From Pedobacter sp. (lineage in GTDB: Bacteria; Bacteroidota; Bacteroidia; Sphingobacteriales; Sphingobacteriaceae): DNA of 43,752 nt. Where the stretch lies: positions 1-43,752 of the forward strand of contig JACMND010000130.1 in NCBI GenBank assembly GCA_014378705.1, in the 5' to 3' direction. Below are positions 18,474 to 27,015 of this stretch, in pieces. The notes beneath the pieces were generated by a model that worked only from the letters and a program-made list of their open reading frames with translations, had not been told where the DNA came from and searched no databases. The position numbers and the translations under genes were made by a program. Numbering within the stretch: the stretch's first letter is position 1; each line of letters starts with the position of its first letter.

Positions 18474-19730
18474 TTATCTATCCGCGATGATTTTAATCTG
18501 ATCTCCTGGTAAATTTTCTTCAAGCTTTTTAAAACTCCTGGAAGCAGTAATACCATGAACTATAATTGAAATAAGGACAATAAAAGATACAAGGGCCCAT
18601 ATCTCTTTGTTAAAATTAAACCAGGTCTTGCTTAATGCAAAAGAAAGGTAATAGAATGATCCCATTCCCCGGATCCCAAAAAAACCAATAATTCCTTTTT
18701 CCTTGTAGTGGAGTTTTGTTCCGATCAGGGCGAGAAAAACAGTGAGTGGCCGTATGATGAAAATAAAACAAATCCCAACTAAAGCCATTTCCCATGTTAA
18801 CGCTTTTAAAATCCCGGTTACCAATATCCCACCAAAAAGTATTAAAATAATGGCTAAAAGCATTCTTTCTATCTGATCTGTAAATTCGTGAAGCCTCCTG
18901 TGAAATTTGTGATTACGCTCATATGCACGCATTGAAATGGCACAAACAAAAACAGCTATAAATCCATATCCATGAAGTAACTCGGTAACTCCGTAAACCA
19001 TCAGGGTTGCAGCAATGGCTATAAATCCGTCTCGTGTTAACAAAAATTGCCTTTTTTCCGGAAGATCAAAAATTAAATAGCCCAGCAATTTTCCAAACAG
19101 AAATCCGCTGGCTACACCGGCTATTACTTTGTATATTAGATCTGAAAGAAGCCAGTTTTGAATACTTGCATTTCCGTTCCCAGCCATAATGGCTAAGGTG
19201 ATGGCAAGCCAAACAAAAGGAAATGCGGTTCCATCATTCAGCCCGGCTTCTGCGGTAAGCGAAAATTTTACATTGTCTTTATTTCCTTCATGCGGAGGCC
19301 CTACTTGCACGTCAGAAGCTAAAACCGGATCTGTTGGTGCCAAAACTGCACCCAATAATAAAGCAGAAGCCCAATCAAATTTGAGTATCCACCAGCCCAT
19401 AACCGTCATCAATCCGATACACAATATCATGGTAACAATAACCAACCTAAAAGGAACGATCCAGCTCTTAAAAGAAAAAGCCTGGTCAATTTTTAAACCT
19501 GTTCCCATCAAAGAAATTAGAACCACCAATTCTGTTAAATGAACAGCATACTCTTCATATCTGTCAACATCAGGCTTCGGCAAAATATCAAAAAAGGAAT
19601 ACAGCACAGCACCCACCATGACATAGATAATGGAATAAGATATACCGGTTTTTTGCGAAATAGCTGGCATCCAGGCCATAGCTAAAGCTGAAAATCCAAA
19701 AACGGTTATAAATATAATATACTCATCCAT
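18474..19730 (-). CDS. CPA1-type Na+/H+ antiporter (NhaP-like)
   Basis: A 418-residue transporter with about 12-13 membrane helices. The diagnostic half-helix and ion site are GAVLAPTDPVLASDVQVG (about 127-144), with the TDPVLA motif, followed by AEAGLNDGTAFPF, where the D of LNDG is the usual second ion-binding position. IGFFGIRGMGSFYYL near 345-360 matches the family's G-x-R-G late motif. There is no C-terminal regulatory TrkA domain. It exchanges Na+ (or K+) for H+ across the inner membrane and supports pH and salt homeostasis. MgtE and CorA genes lie upstream on the same strand. Confidence 0.93.
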   Translation of the reverse strand: MDEYIIFITVFGFSALAMAWMPAISQKTGISYSIIYVMVGAVLYSFFDILPKPDVDRYEEYAVHLTELVVLISLMGTGLKIDQAFSFKSWIVPFRLVIVTMILCIGLMTVMGWWILKFDWASALLLGAVLAPTDPVLASDVQVGPPHEGNKDNVKFSLTAEAGLNDGTAFPFVWLAITLAIMAGNGNASIQNWLLSDLIYKVIAGVASGFLFGKLLGYLIFDLPEKRQFLLTRDGFIAIAATLMVYGVTELLHGYGFIAVFVCAISMRAYERNHKFHRRLHEFTDQIERMLLAIILILFGGILVTGILKALTWEMALVGICFIFIIRPLTVFLALIGTKLHYKEKGIIGFFGIRGMGSFYYLSFALSKTWFNFNKEIWALVSFIVLISIIVHGITASRSFKKLEENLPGDQIKIIADR

Positions 19731-19786
19731 GCAGTATGGTCAACAACTTATACCAGAAATGTTTTAGAATAATAATATCGAATTTT

Positions 19787-21136
19787 CTATAAAAGGAGCT
19801 TGCTGGCCAACCCAAGCAATAATGTGAAACCGAAAACATCCGTAAAAGTAGTGATGATTATGGATGAGGCGATGGCAGGGTCAATACCAACCCGTTTAAG
19901 TAATAAGGGAATAGAAGAACCTGCAACCCCTGCTATTATTAGATTTCCTGTCATCGCAATAAATATTACCAGGCCCAACAATGGATTATGGTCATAAAAT
20001 AATGCAAAAAAGAAAACAATAAGTCCAATGGAGGCGCCGTTTATCAACCCTACCGTAAATTCTTTTAAAACAGTGCCATAAGCCTGGTTATCAGTAAGGT
20101 CTGTTAATGATATTCTCCTGATAGTTACTGCAAGCGATTGCGTTGCGGCATTACCTCCCATTCCGGCAATCATTGTCATGTATCCTGCTAAAATACCTAA
20201 CTGTACAATAGTTTCATCAAAATAACGTATTACGGAGGCAGCCAAGAAAGCGGTTCCTAAATTTAAAATTAACCACGGCAACCTGCTTTTAACAGCTTCT
20301 TTCCAATTACCAGCAAGTTGCTCATCCTCAGAAACACCGGAGATCTTTAATATATCTTCGGTATTTTCTTCTTCCATAACATCAATAACATCATCAAAAG
20401 TAATGCGCCCAAGTAAATGCATCTCATCGTCAACTACAGGTATGCTTGTAAGGTTATACTGTGATATCAACCTCGCAACCTCTTCCTGATCAGTTTCTGC
20501 TTTTACATAAACAAAATCTGGCTGAATTAATTCTGAAATTCTGACCGTATTTCGTGCTTTAATAATGTCTTTAAGTGAAACAATTCCTTTTAAAACGTTA
20601 AAATCATCTACTACATTAATGGTATAAAACTCTTCCATCTCTTCGCTTTGGCGGATAATTTCGTCTAAAGCGTCTTTTTTTGTAAGAAGTGAGTTAATTT
20701 TAATAACCTGGGTGTTCATTAAACCACCCGCCGTGTCTTCCTCGTATTTTAATAAGGAACGAATATTTGAGGCATCTTCCTGATCAAGTTGCTGAAGGAT
20801 CTCATGCTGCTGATCTTTAGGTAGCTGGCTGATGATGTCTGCTGCGTCATCATAATCAAACTCTTCAAAAATTTCTGATCTTCTTTCGGGATGAAGGTTT
20901 CCAAGAAGTTTTTCAGGATGAAATTCCGCGTCCATCTCCGAGATGATGTCTGAGGCGAGATCTGCAGGGAGGATACTAATTATGCGTTCTCTTGACTCTT
21001 GGGTAAGGCTCTCAAAAAGAATGGCGATTTCTGAGGCATGATATTCTAAAACTAAAGCTAAAAGCGTTGCGTCATCGGCTTCAAGTGCCTGCCTGAAACG
21101 TTGTACATCTGCTTTATTCAGTTCAAAAGGTTGCAT
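19787..21136 (-). CDS. mgtE: Magnesium transporter MgtE
   Basis: Mg2+-gated Mg2+ channel of 449 residues in the standard order. The acidic N domain of alpha-solenoid repeats is at about 1-130 (ILPADLASDIISEMD, FEEFDYDDAADIISQLP). Two CBS domains lie at about 135-255 (TAGGLMNTQVIKI, IPVVDDEMHLLGRITFDDVID). A five-helix membrane domain spans about 283-449 with the pore region AGMGGNAATQSLAVTIRR. Cytosolic Mg2+ binding to the N and CBS domains closes the pore. It sits 79 bp downstream of corA on the same strand, so the two Mg2+ uptake systems are neighbours and may share a transcript. Confidence 0.96.
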   Translation of the reverse strand: MQPFELNKADVQRFRQALEADDATLLALVLEYHASEIAILFESLTQESRERIISILPADLASDIISEMDAEFHPEKLLGNLHPERRSEIFEEFDYDDAADIISQLPKDQQHEILQQLDQEDASNIRSLLKYEEDTAGGLMNTQVIKINSLLTKKDALDEIIRQSEEMEEFYTINVVDDFNVLKGIVSLKDIIKARNTVRISELIQPDFVYVKAETDQEEVARLISQYNLTSIPVVDDEMHLLGRITFDDVIDVMEEENTEDILKISGVSEDEQLAGNWKEAVKSRLPWLILNLGTAFLAASVIRYFDETIVQLGILAGYMTMIAGMGGNAATQSLAVTIRRISLTDLTDNQAYGTVLKEFTVGLINGASIGLIVFFFALFYDHNPLLGLVIFIAMTGNLIIAGVAGSSIPLLLKRVGIDPAIASSIIITTFTDVFGFTLLLGLASKLLL

Positions 21137-21215
21137 CTCCGCTAAAATAACAAAACAGGGTGATAAAAATTTAATTTATTGCCTATAGATCTATAAAAAT
21201 GGCATCGAATGAAAT

Positions 21216-22340
21216 TTAACGGTTACTAAGCCATCCTTTACGGTAAAAATAAATGATCTGGACGATGGCAATTGCCAGCATCGCCAGCATCGTGTACATG
21301 TACCCATTTTCAGCGTATAACTCCGGCATATTGTTATGCAGCACTTTGCCGGTTTCCGGGTCCTGATAAGAAAAATTCATCCCATAAACTCCCGCAACAA
21401 ATGTTAAAGGAATAAAAATTGAAGATATTATCGTTAAAACCTTCATAATTTCATTCATTCTGTTGCTTATAAATGACAGATTCATATCAATTAACCCGGT
21501 AGTGATATCACGGTTACTTTCAATCAGGTCAATTACCTGCATAGTGTGATCGTAGGTATCACGCAAATAGGTTCTGGTTTCTCTGGAGATTAACTTGGAT
21601 GAACTTCGTATGAGGTCATTTACCTTATCTCGTTCTGGCCACACTACTCTGCGGATGACAATCATGGCCCTTTTGATAGACTGTATATCATAAATTAAAG
21701 TTTTATTCGGACGGCGATACAGTAGCTCTTCAATTGTTTCCAGTTCATCTCCCAGTTTATAAATTAGTTCAAAATAGTTATCTACAATTAAATCTGTAAG
21801 CGCATAAAGCATATACGAGGTTCCGCCCAAACGTATATTTCCGCGGTTTTGCTTCAAATTATTGATCACGGGAGCGAAAAACTCATTGTAGTTACTTTGA
21901 AAACTAATTAAAACCTGTGGCATAAGCAAAAACCCAACCTGATCATTTTGTATTTGCTTCTCTTTATTTACAACTAAAAGTCTGCTTACAGAAAATAAAT
22001 AGTCGTCATACTCGTCCAACTTTGGGCGCTGCCTGTTACTCATTATGTCTTCCAGTACAAGTTTGTGTATTTTAAACTTGTTTTCTAGGAACTGAAATAA
22101 TTGGATATCACCAAGGCCTTGTACATCAACCCAATGAAAAGATGCGGGGTTTTTATTTAACTGGATTTCAATTTCATTAAAATCTTCCGTTTCATAAACT
22201 GAGTATACTTCTTTAAGATAAGCGTAGATTTTGATTTTTGGCTTCAGATCTGATTCCCTGATTTCCAGTAAACCTGGGCTACTACCGGGAGAATTATAAC
22301 GGGAATTTGATTTAATTTTTGTTCGTTTTATAAGACCCAT
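21216..22340 (-). CDS. corA: Magnesium/cobalt transporter CorA
   Basis: Pentameric divalent cation channel of 374 residues. It has a large cytoplasmic N domain (1 to about 300), then two C-terminal helices, with the pore signature GMN at 320-322 (VYGMNF) at the end of TM1. The loop carries acidic residues, and the protein ends with a basic tail (FYRKGWLSNR). Its ATG overlaps the stop of the wbqC-like gene by one base (TAATG), so translational coupling is likely. mgtE follows on the same strand. Confidence 0.96.
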   Translation of the reverse strand: MGLIKRTKIKSNSRYNSPGSSPGLLEIRESDLKPKIKIYAYLKEVYSVYETEDFNEIEIQLNKNPASFHWVDVQGLGDIQLFQFLENKFKIHKLVLEDIMSNRQRPKLDEYDDYLFSVSRLLVVNKEKQIQNDQVGFLLMPQVLISFQSNYNEFFAPVINNLKQNRGNIRLGGTSYMLYALTDLIVDNYFELIYKLGDELETIEELLYRRPNKTLIYDIQSIKRAMIVIRRVVWPERDKVNDLIRSSSKLISRETRTYLRDTYDHTMQVIDLIESNRDITTGLIDMNLSFISNRMNEIMKVLTIISSIFIPLTFVAGVYGMNFSYQDPETGKVLHNNMPELYAENGYMYTMLAMLAIAIVQIIYFYRKGWLSNR

Positions 22341-22951
22341 TATGTAAGAAAATTAATTGATTGTGGCCCCTGGTTAAAAAGCAGATCAAGAATACTTAAA
22401 TTAGGTATGAAACCATTTCTATCTTCAAATACCTGAAAGTATGTTTTAAGTTTCATTTCTGCGGTGTTTTTGGGATGAATACTTAGACGGAAATCAACTG
22501 AACTATTAATTTCTTCGGTATAACTTTCAGTATAATCGTATTCAAGATTTAATTTGAGGGCCTTAATTAGAAATTTCATGATCGCATCATTGTAATCAAA
22601 TAAAAACTCCCACCTTTTGCTGTAAAACGGAATGATCTCATCTTCATAATACTCAAAATACGCAGAACTTCTGTAGCTGGTCTGTAAACTCATTAAATGC
22701 TGGCGTTGCCATTTAAAATCATAACTTATCTTCACATCTTTCATTAAAGTATGCGCTTTAGATCCTTTTATTACCGGTACAATAAGGTTTAGTTTACCGT
22801 TAGGCGAATGAATAGATGATCTGTTGCGAAAAGTTTGTTTTGGGAAATGTTCAAACTTTTCAAATACCACTTTTTGATTATATCGGATCAGATATTGAAA
22901 GTATTCAATTGGAGGGAGATAAAATAATGGGAATATTTTTTCTTTTTCCAT
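22340..22951 (-). CDS. WbqC family protein
   Basis: 203 residues from ATG 22951 (MEKEKIFPLFYLPPIEYF). A TTG at 22975 would add eight residues with no family support. The protein matches the WbqC family: N-terminal YLPPIEYFQYLI, then FPKQTFRNRSSIHSPNGKLNLIVPV (about 41-65), where the family's R-x-x-I/V-x-x-x-N-G-x-x-L pattern is clear. WbqC genes often occur in O-antigen clusters and are thought to act on an amino-sugar or acyl group, but the reaction is unproven. Here it is coupled to corA by a one-base overlap, an odd pairing functionally. Confidence 0.88.
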   Translation of the reverse strand: MEKEKIFPLFYLPPIEYFQYLIRYNQKVVFEKFEHFPKQTFRNRSSIHSPNGKLNLIVPVIKGSKAHTLMKDVKISYDFKWQRQHLMSLQTSYRSSAYFEYYEDEIIPFYSKRWEFLFDYNDAIMKFLIKALKLNLEYDYTESYTEEINSSVDFRLSIHPKNTAEMKLKTYFQVFEDRNGFIPNLSILDLLFNQGPQSINFLT

Positions 22952-23091
22952 GGTATAAGTTAAGTTTGCAATCAAATCAAATAAATGTTAAGCGTAAATT
23001 CAGGTTTATAAACTTCAATATTAATAAATTTGACGCCATTACCCGATATTCAAATATACATGGCTCTTCCCTTTAAAATAAATTTATACAG

Positions 23092-23970
23092 ATGAACACA
23101 AGTTTTAACAAGCTTGGAATTTTATTTTTAAAGTTAATCTCCCGCCTTCCTTTTTTTATATTGTATCTGTTAGCCGACCTTCTTTTTTTTATTTTATTTT
23201 ATGTGGTTAGATATCGCCGAAAGGTAACTCAAAGCAATCTTACAAACGCTTTCCCTGAAAAATCTATCCGGGAACGGAGACTGATCGAAAAAAAATATTA
23301 CAAATTTCTTGCGGATATGATTATTGAATCATTAAAAATGAATTCTGTCACAAGTGAAGAGATAATGAAGAGATGTAAAATCAATAACCCTGAACTTTTA
23401 AGGAATCATCTCAATCAAGGCCGCTCAATTTTGATGGCAACTGGCCATTACGCCAACTGGGAATGGGGCAACATGATTATACCCCAAGTTTATTCTGAAA
23501 AGATTGTGGTTATTTATAAGCCCTTAAGCAATCTTTTATTTGGCCGGCATCTTAATAAAATGCGTTCAAGGTTTGGAAGTTTAATGGTTCCTATGAAATC
23601 AACACTTCGCAAAATTGCCGAGCTTAAAAATCAGTTGTATATTTTTTTTTTTACCAGCGACCAAACTCCATCCCAACACGAGTCTCAATACTTTACTGAT
23701 TTTTTGAATCAGCCGACAGCTGTATTCCTGGGATTAGAAAAAATTGCCAAAAAAACCAATCACCCGGTTATGTTTCTCCATATTAACCTATTAAAAAGAG
23801 GGTTTTATGAATTTACGTTTAGTACAATAGTTGAAGACCCATCCAAAACAAAAGAGTTTGAAATTACAAATTTTCACACTCAAAAATTAGAGCAAATTAT
23901 TCGTCAAAGACCGGAGTTGTGGTTATGGTCTCATAAAAGATGGAAATTTAATCCCAACTTGAACCCCTGA
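23092..23970 (+). CDS. Lipid A biosynthesis-type lysophospholipid acyltransferase (LpxL/HtrB family)
   Basis: A 292-residue inner-membrane acyltransferase that should add a secondary acyl chain to lipid A or a related aminolipid. An N-terminal hydrophobic segment covers about 18-40. The catalytic HX4E motif is H119-Y-A-N-W-E124. A second block, FFTSDQTPSQHE, lies near 189-200, and WLWSHKRWK at the C-terminus is the family's closing motif. The following glycosyltransferase gene overlaps its stop by one base (TGATG), so the pair is a coupled operon for envelope lipid or glycan assembly. Confidence 0.92.
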   Translation: MNTSFNKLGILFLKLISRLPFFILYLLADLLFFILFYVVRYRRKVTQSNLTNAFPEKSIRERRLIEKKYYKFLADMIIESLKMNSVTSEEIMKRCKINNPELLRNHLNQGRSILMATGHYANWEWGNMIIPQVYSEKIVVIYKPLSNLLFGRHLNKMRSRFGSLMVPMKSTLRKIAELKNQLYIFFFTSDQTPSQHESQYFTDFLNQPTAVFLGLEKIAKKTNHPVMFLHINLLKRGFYEFTFSTIVEDPSKTKEFEITNFHTQKLEQIIRQRPELWLWSHKRWKFNPNLNP

Positions 23971-25001
23971 TGTATTTTCCAGAAGTTGCTGTAATCATAT
24001 TAAACTGGAATGGTGAAGGATACCTGGAAAAATTCCTTCCATCGGTACTCGCGAGCTCATATCCAAATTTAAAAATAATACTTGGGGATAATGCTTCCAC
24101 GGATAACTCTGTGCACTTTGTTCGAGAAAACCATCCAGCTGTTTATATTATCCAAAATGAAACAAACCTTGGCTTTGCAGGTGGTTATAATCAGATTTTA
24201 GACCAGATTGAAGCTGATTATTATATTCTGTTAAATTCTGATGTTGAAGTGAGTCCTCACTGGATAGAGCCTGTAATTGCCATGATGCAAGCGGATAATT
24301 TGATTGCAGTTGCCCAGCCAAAAATTTTATCATATACGGATAAAACAAAATTTGAATATGCAGGTGCCGCCGGAGGTTTTATTGATAAACTTGGTTATGT
24401 GTTTTGCAGGGGCCGTTTATTTGATTCTTTGGAGACCGATGAGGGCCAATACAATACAGCTTCAGAAATATTTTGGGCCTCAGGTGCCGCGTTTTTTATC
24501 AAAAAACAAATATGGCAGGAATCCGGGGGTTTAGACTCGGATTTTTTTGCCCACATGGAAGAAATTGATTTATGCTGGCGCTTAAAAAATAAGGGATATA
24601 AAATAATGTATTGCCCGGATTCCGAGGTTTATCATGTAGGAGGCGGCACTTTAAGTGTAGAAAGTTCCTTTAAAACTTATCTTAATTTTAGGAACAATCT
24701 GGTCATGCTTCAAAAAAACCTGCCAAAAAAAAAGGTTTTTACAATTATTTTTATCCGGTATTGGCTTGATCTTCTTTCTATCCTGAAATTTATGATGCAG
24801 GGAAATATGAAGAACGCGTTTGCGGTTAATAAAGCTCACGTATATTTCTTTAAGAATTTTAATAAAAACCGAAAAAAAATTAGTGAAAGCAAATCAATTG
24901 TTAACCTGACTGGGATTTATAACAAGAGTATTGTTTGGGATTTTTTTGGTAAAGGGATAAAAAATTCTCGGAGCTTGTTTTCTTTTAGCTTACTTTTCTA
25001 A
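23970..25001 (+). CDS. GT2 family glycosyltransferase
   Basis: A 343-residue GT-A fold transferase. The nucleotide-sugar pocket starts at VAVIILNWNG (6-15), with D40 in IILGDNASTDNS, NLGFAGGYNQ (66-75), the metal-binding NSD at 89-91, and the acceptor-side FFAHMEEIDLCWRLKNKGYKI with the ED-like motif. It resembles rhamnosyl or O-antigen transferases. C-terminal hydrophobic stretches (TIIFIRYWLDLLSILKFMM) suggest membrane association. It is coupled to the upstream acyltransferase and overlaps the convergent HAD gene by 12 bases. Donor and acceptor sugars cannot be told from the sequence. Confidence 0.92.
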   Translation: MYFPEVAVIILNWNGEGYLEKFLPSVLASSYPNLKIILGDNASTDNSVHFVRENHPAVYIIQNETNLGFAGGYNQILDQIEADYYILLNSDVEVSPHWIEPVIAMMQADNLIAVAQPKILSYTDKTKFEYAGAAGGFIDKLGYVFCRGRLFDSLETDEGQYNTASEIFWASGAAFFIKKQIWQESGGLDSDFFAHMEEIDLCWRLKNKGYKIMYCPDSEVYHVGGGTLSVESSFKTYLNFRNNLVMLQKNLPKKKVFTIIFIRYWLDLLSILKFMMQGNMKNAFAVNKAHVYFFKNFNKNRKKISESKSIVNLTGIYNKSIVWDFFGKGIKNSRSLFSFSLLF

Positions 25002-25628
25002 CCGCAAAAAGTATTCTGCGAAACCCTTAAAGTCATCAAACTTCAAATCATAATCTTCGGTGCTGCCAAACCCATAATTTACAAAAACAAATGGAAGCTC
25101 TGCTTTACGGCTTTCTTCGCTGTCGGTTTGCGTATCTCCGATATAAATTGGAGATTTTAAATTATATTTTTCAATCAGCAATTTAATATTGTAATGTTTT
25201 GGTTTTGAGTTAACCCCATGGGCCATTTCGTCCGTAATTAAATGAGTGATACCGGCCCAATCCATAAATTCTGTTATTAAATTTTCTGGGCAGTTGCTTA
25301 CAATAAACAATTTATATTCTTTTGAAAGTTTTATAAGTCCGTCTACTACCCCATTATATAATTTTCCGCCCATTTGCGATAGCATTTCAGCTCTTGATGA
25401 ATTTATTGTTTCGAAGATTTTCTCCTGTTCTTCAATTGAAAATTCCGGTAGCATTCGTTCCAGCACTTTCCGTTTTTCCCATCCCATCATAAATCCAAGA
25501 TCATCGGTAGTGACCACTTTATTTACCTTTTCTTTAGCATAACCGGCATTCCAGGAAGCAACATACATTTCTACAGCATCCCATAACGTACCATCCATGT
25601 CAAAAATTAAACTATCAGGTTTTGTCAT
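24990..25628 (-). CDS. HAD family hydrolase (phosphoglycolate phosphatase-like)
   Basis: 212 residues from ATG 25628 (an in-frame TTG lies two codons upstream). HAD motif I is FDMDGTLWD with nucleophile D10 and D12. Motif II is the serine in LFIVSNCPE. The motif III lysine is in NSKPKHYN, and motif IV is YIGDTQTD. A cap domain sits between motifs I and II (about 17-85), as in subfamily I Gph-type phosphatases. It probably cleaves a small phosphorylated metabolite; the substrate is not identifiable. Its 3' end overlaps the convergent GT2 gene by 12 bases. Confidence 0.87.
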   Translation of the reverse strand: MTKPDSLIFDMDGTLWDAVEMYVASWNAGYAKEKVNKVVTTDDLGFMMGWEKRKVLERMLPEFSIEEQEKIFETINSSRAEMLSQMGGKLYNGVVDGLIKLSKEYKLFIVSNCPENLITEFMDWAGITHLITDEMAHGVNSKPKHYNIKLLIEKYNLKSPIYIGDTQTDSEESRKAELPFVFVNYGFGSTEDYDLKFDDFKGFAEYFLRLEK

Positions 25629-25677
25629 TTGCAATTTTAATCTTAAGCATTGTAATTACTATTGATGTGTTCATGAA

Positions 25678-26094
25678 TCAGCTTAAAAAACTTTCCAAAC
25701 CTAATCTGTAACCGTCCAAACCAAAACCGGTGAGCACTCCTTTACAATTTTTCCCTGTTAAAGAAAGATGACGGTACTCCTCCCGGGAGTAAATGTTAGA
25801 GATATGCACTTCTACTACCGGGGTTTTAATGGCGGCAATGGCGTCCGCAATTGCTATTGAAGTATGCGTGTAACCGCCAGCGTTTAAGATTATCCCATCA
25901 AAACTAAAACCTGTTTCGTGCAATTTGTTTATAATTTCACCTTCTATATTGCTTTGATAATAGTCAATCTCAATGATGCTGAACTTGATTCTCAGCTCTT
26001 CCAAATAATTGTCAAAACTTTGGTTGCCATAAATAGATTGCTCCCGAACGCCCAATAAGTTTAAATTAGGCCCGTTAATTATCTGTACTTTCAT
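25678..26094 (-). CDS. aroQ: Type II 3-dehydroquinate dehydratase (AroQ)
   Basis: Third step of the shikimate pathway, 3-dehydroquinate to 3-dehydroshikimate; type II enzymes are small dodecamers. From ATG 26094 the protein has 138 residues (MKVQIINGPNLNLLGVRE), the usual length; a TTG start at 26127 would add 11 unsupported residues. Catalytic-type residues are R17, Y22 in SIYG, N71 in LNAGGYTHTS, H77, and H97 in VEVHISN. It diverges from xerD with only 21 bp between the starts. Confidence 0.95.
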   Translation of the reverse strand: MKVQIINGPNLNLLGVREQSIYGNQSFDNYLEELRIKFSIIEIDYYQSNIEGEIINKLHETGFSFDGIILNAGGYTHTSIAIADAIAAIKTPVVEVHISNIYSREEYRHLSLTGKNCKGVLTGFGLDGYRLGLESFLS

Positions 26095-26115
26095 AATCAA
26101 ACTTATAAAAACAAT

Positions 26116-27015
26116 TTGGACTGGCAACTGGCTTCAGAAGGCTTTAAAACATATTTACGGCTTGAGCGATCATTATCTGTAAACACGGTTGATGCTTATT
26201 TAACCGACGTAAATAAACTGATTCAGTTTTTAGAGGCGCACAAAATAAGTAAAAGTCCGGTTCAGATTTCTTCAGAAGATCTTAAAAAATTTATTGAATG
26301 GGTTAATTATTTAGGGATGTTACCGCCTACGCAATCAAGGGTTTTATCGGGTTTAAAGGCTTTTTTTAAGTATTTGCTTTTAGATGATCATATTTCCATT
26401 GATCCTTCTTCAATAATTGAAAGCCCCAGATTAAGCCGAAAATTACCAGACACACTAAGTTTTTTGGAGATCAATAACTTATTATCTCAAATAGATTTAT
26501 CAAAACCAGAAGGCATGAGAAATAAATCTATCATTGAGGTTCTATATAGTTGTGGGTTGCGGGTAAGCGAGTTATGTTCATTACGAATATCTAATCTATA
26601 TCTGGACATGCATTATATTAAAATTACCGGTAAAGGCAACAAGGAACGTTTAGTACCTATTGGAAATGAGGCGGTTAAATATCTTGAAATGTATATACAG
26701 CAATCCCGGAATCACATAAAAGTAAAGCCCGGAAAAGAAGATTATGTGTTTCTAAATAGACGGGGGAATTCTTTATCAAGGGTGATGATCTTTATAATTG
26801 TAAAAGATCTGGCTGAGAAAGCCGGGATAAAAAAGAATATCAGCCCACACACCTTCAGACATTCGTTTGCCACACACCTGGTTGAAGGTGGAGCTGATTT
26901 ACGGGCTGTTCAGGAAATGTTAGGACATGAGAGTATCACTACAACTGAAATTTACACGCATTTAGATAAGGATTTCTTACGCGAAACTATTATTCAGTAT
27001 CATCCAAGAAGTTAA
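26116..27015 (+). CDS. xerD: Tyrosine recombinase XerD
   Basis: Chromosome-dimer resolution recombinase acting at dif with XerC and FtsK. The 299-residue protein has the SAM-like core-binding domain (1 to about 90, with YLRLERSLSVNTVDAYLTDV) and the catalytic domain with R149, K173, H245, R248, H271 and nucleophile Y280. No ATG lies between the last in-frame upstream stop (26062-26064) and the start of homology, so the start is TTG at 26116, giving MDWQLASEGF, which aligns with the normal N-terminus. Housekeeping context next to aroQ supports XerD over a mobile integrase. Confidence 0.93.
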   Translation: MDWQLASEGFKTYLRLERSLSVNTVDAYLTDVNKLIQFLEAHKISKSPVQISSEDLKKFIEWVNYLGMLPPTQSRVLSGLKAFFKYLLLDDHISIDPSSIIESPRLSRKLPDTLSFLEINNLLSQIDLSKPEGMRNKSIIEVLYSCGLRVSELCSLRISNLYLDMHYIKITGKGNKERLVPIGNEAVKYLEMYIQQSRNHIKVKPGKEDYVFLNRRGNSLSRVMIFIIVKDLAEKAGIKKNISPHTFRHSFATHLVEGGADLRAVQEMLGHESITTTEIYTHLDKDFLRETIIQYHPRS

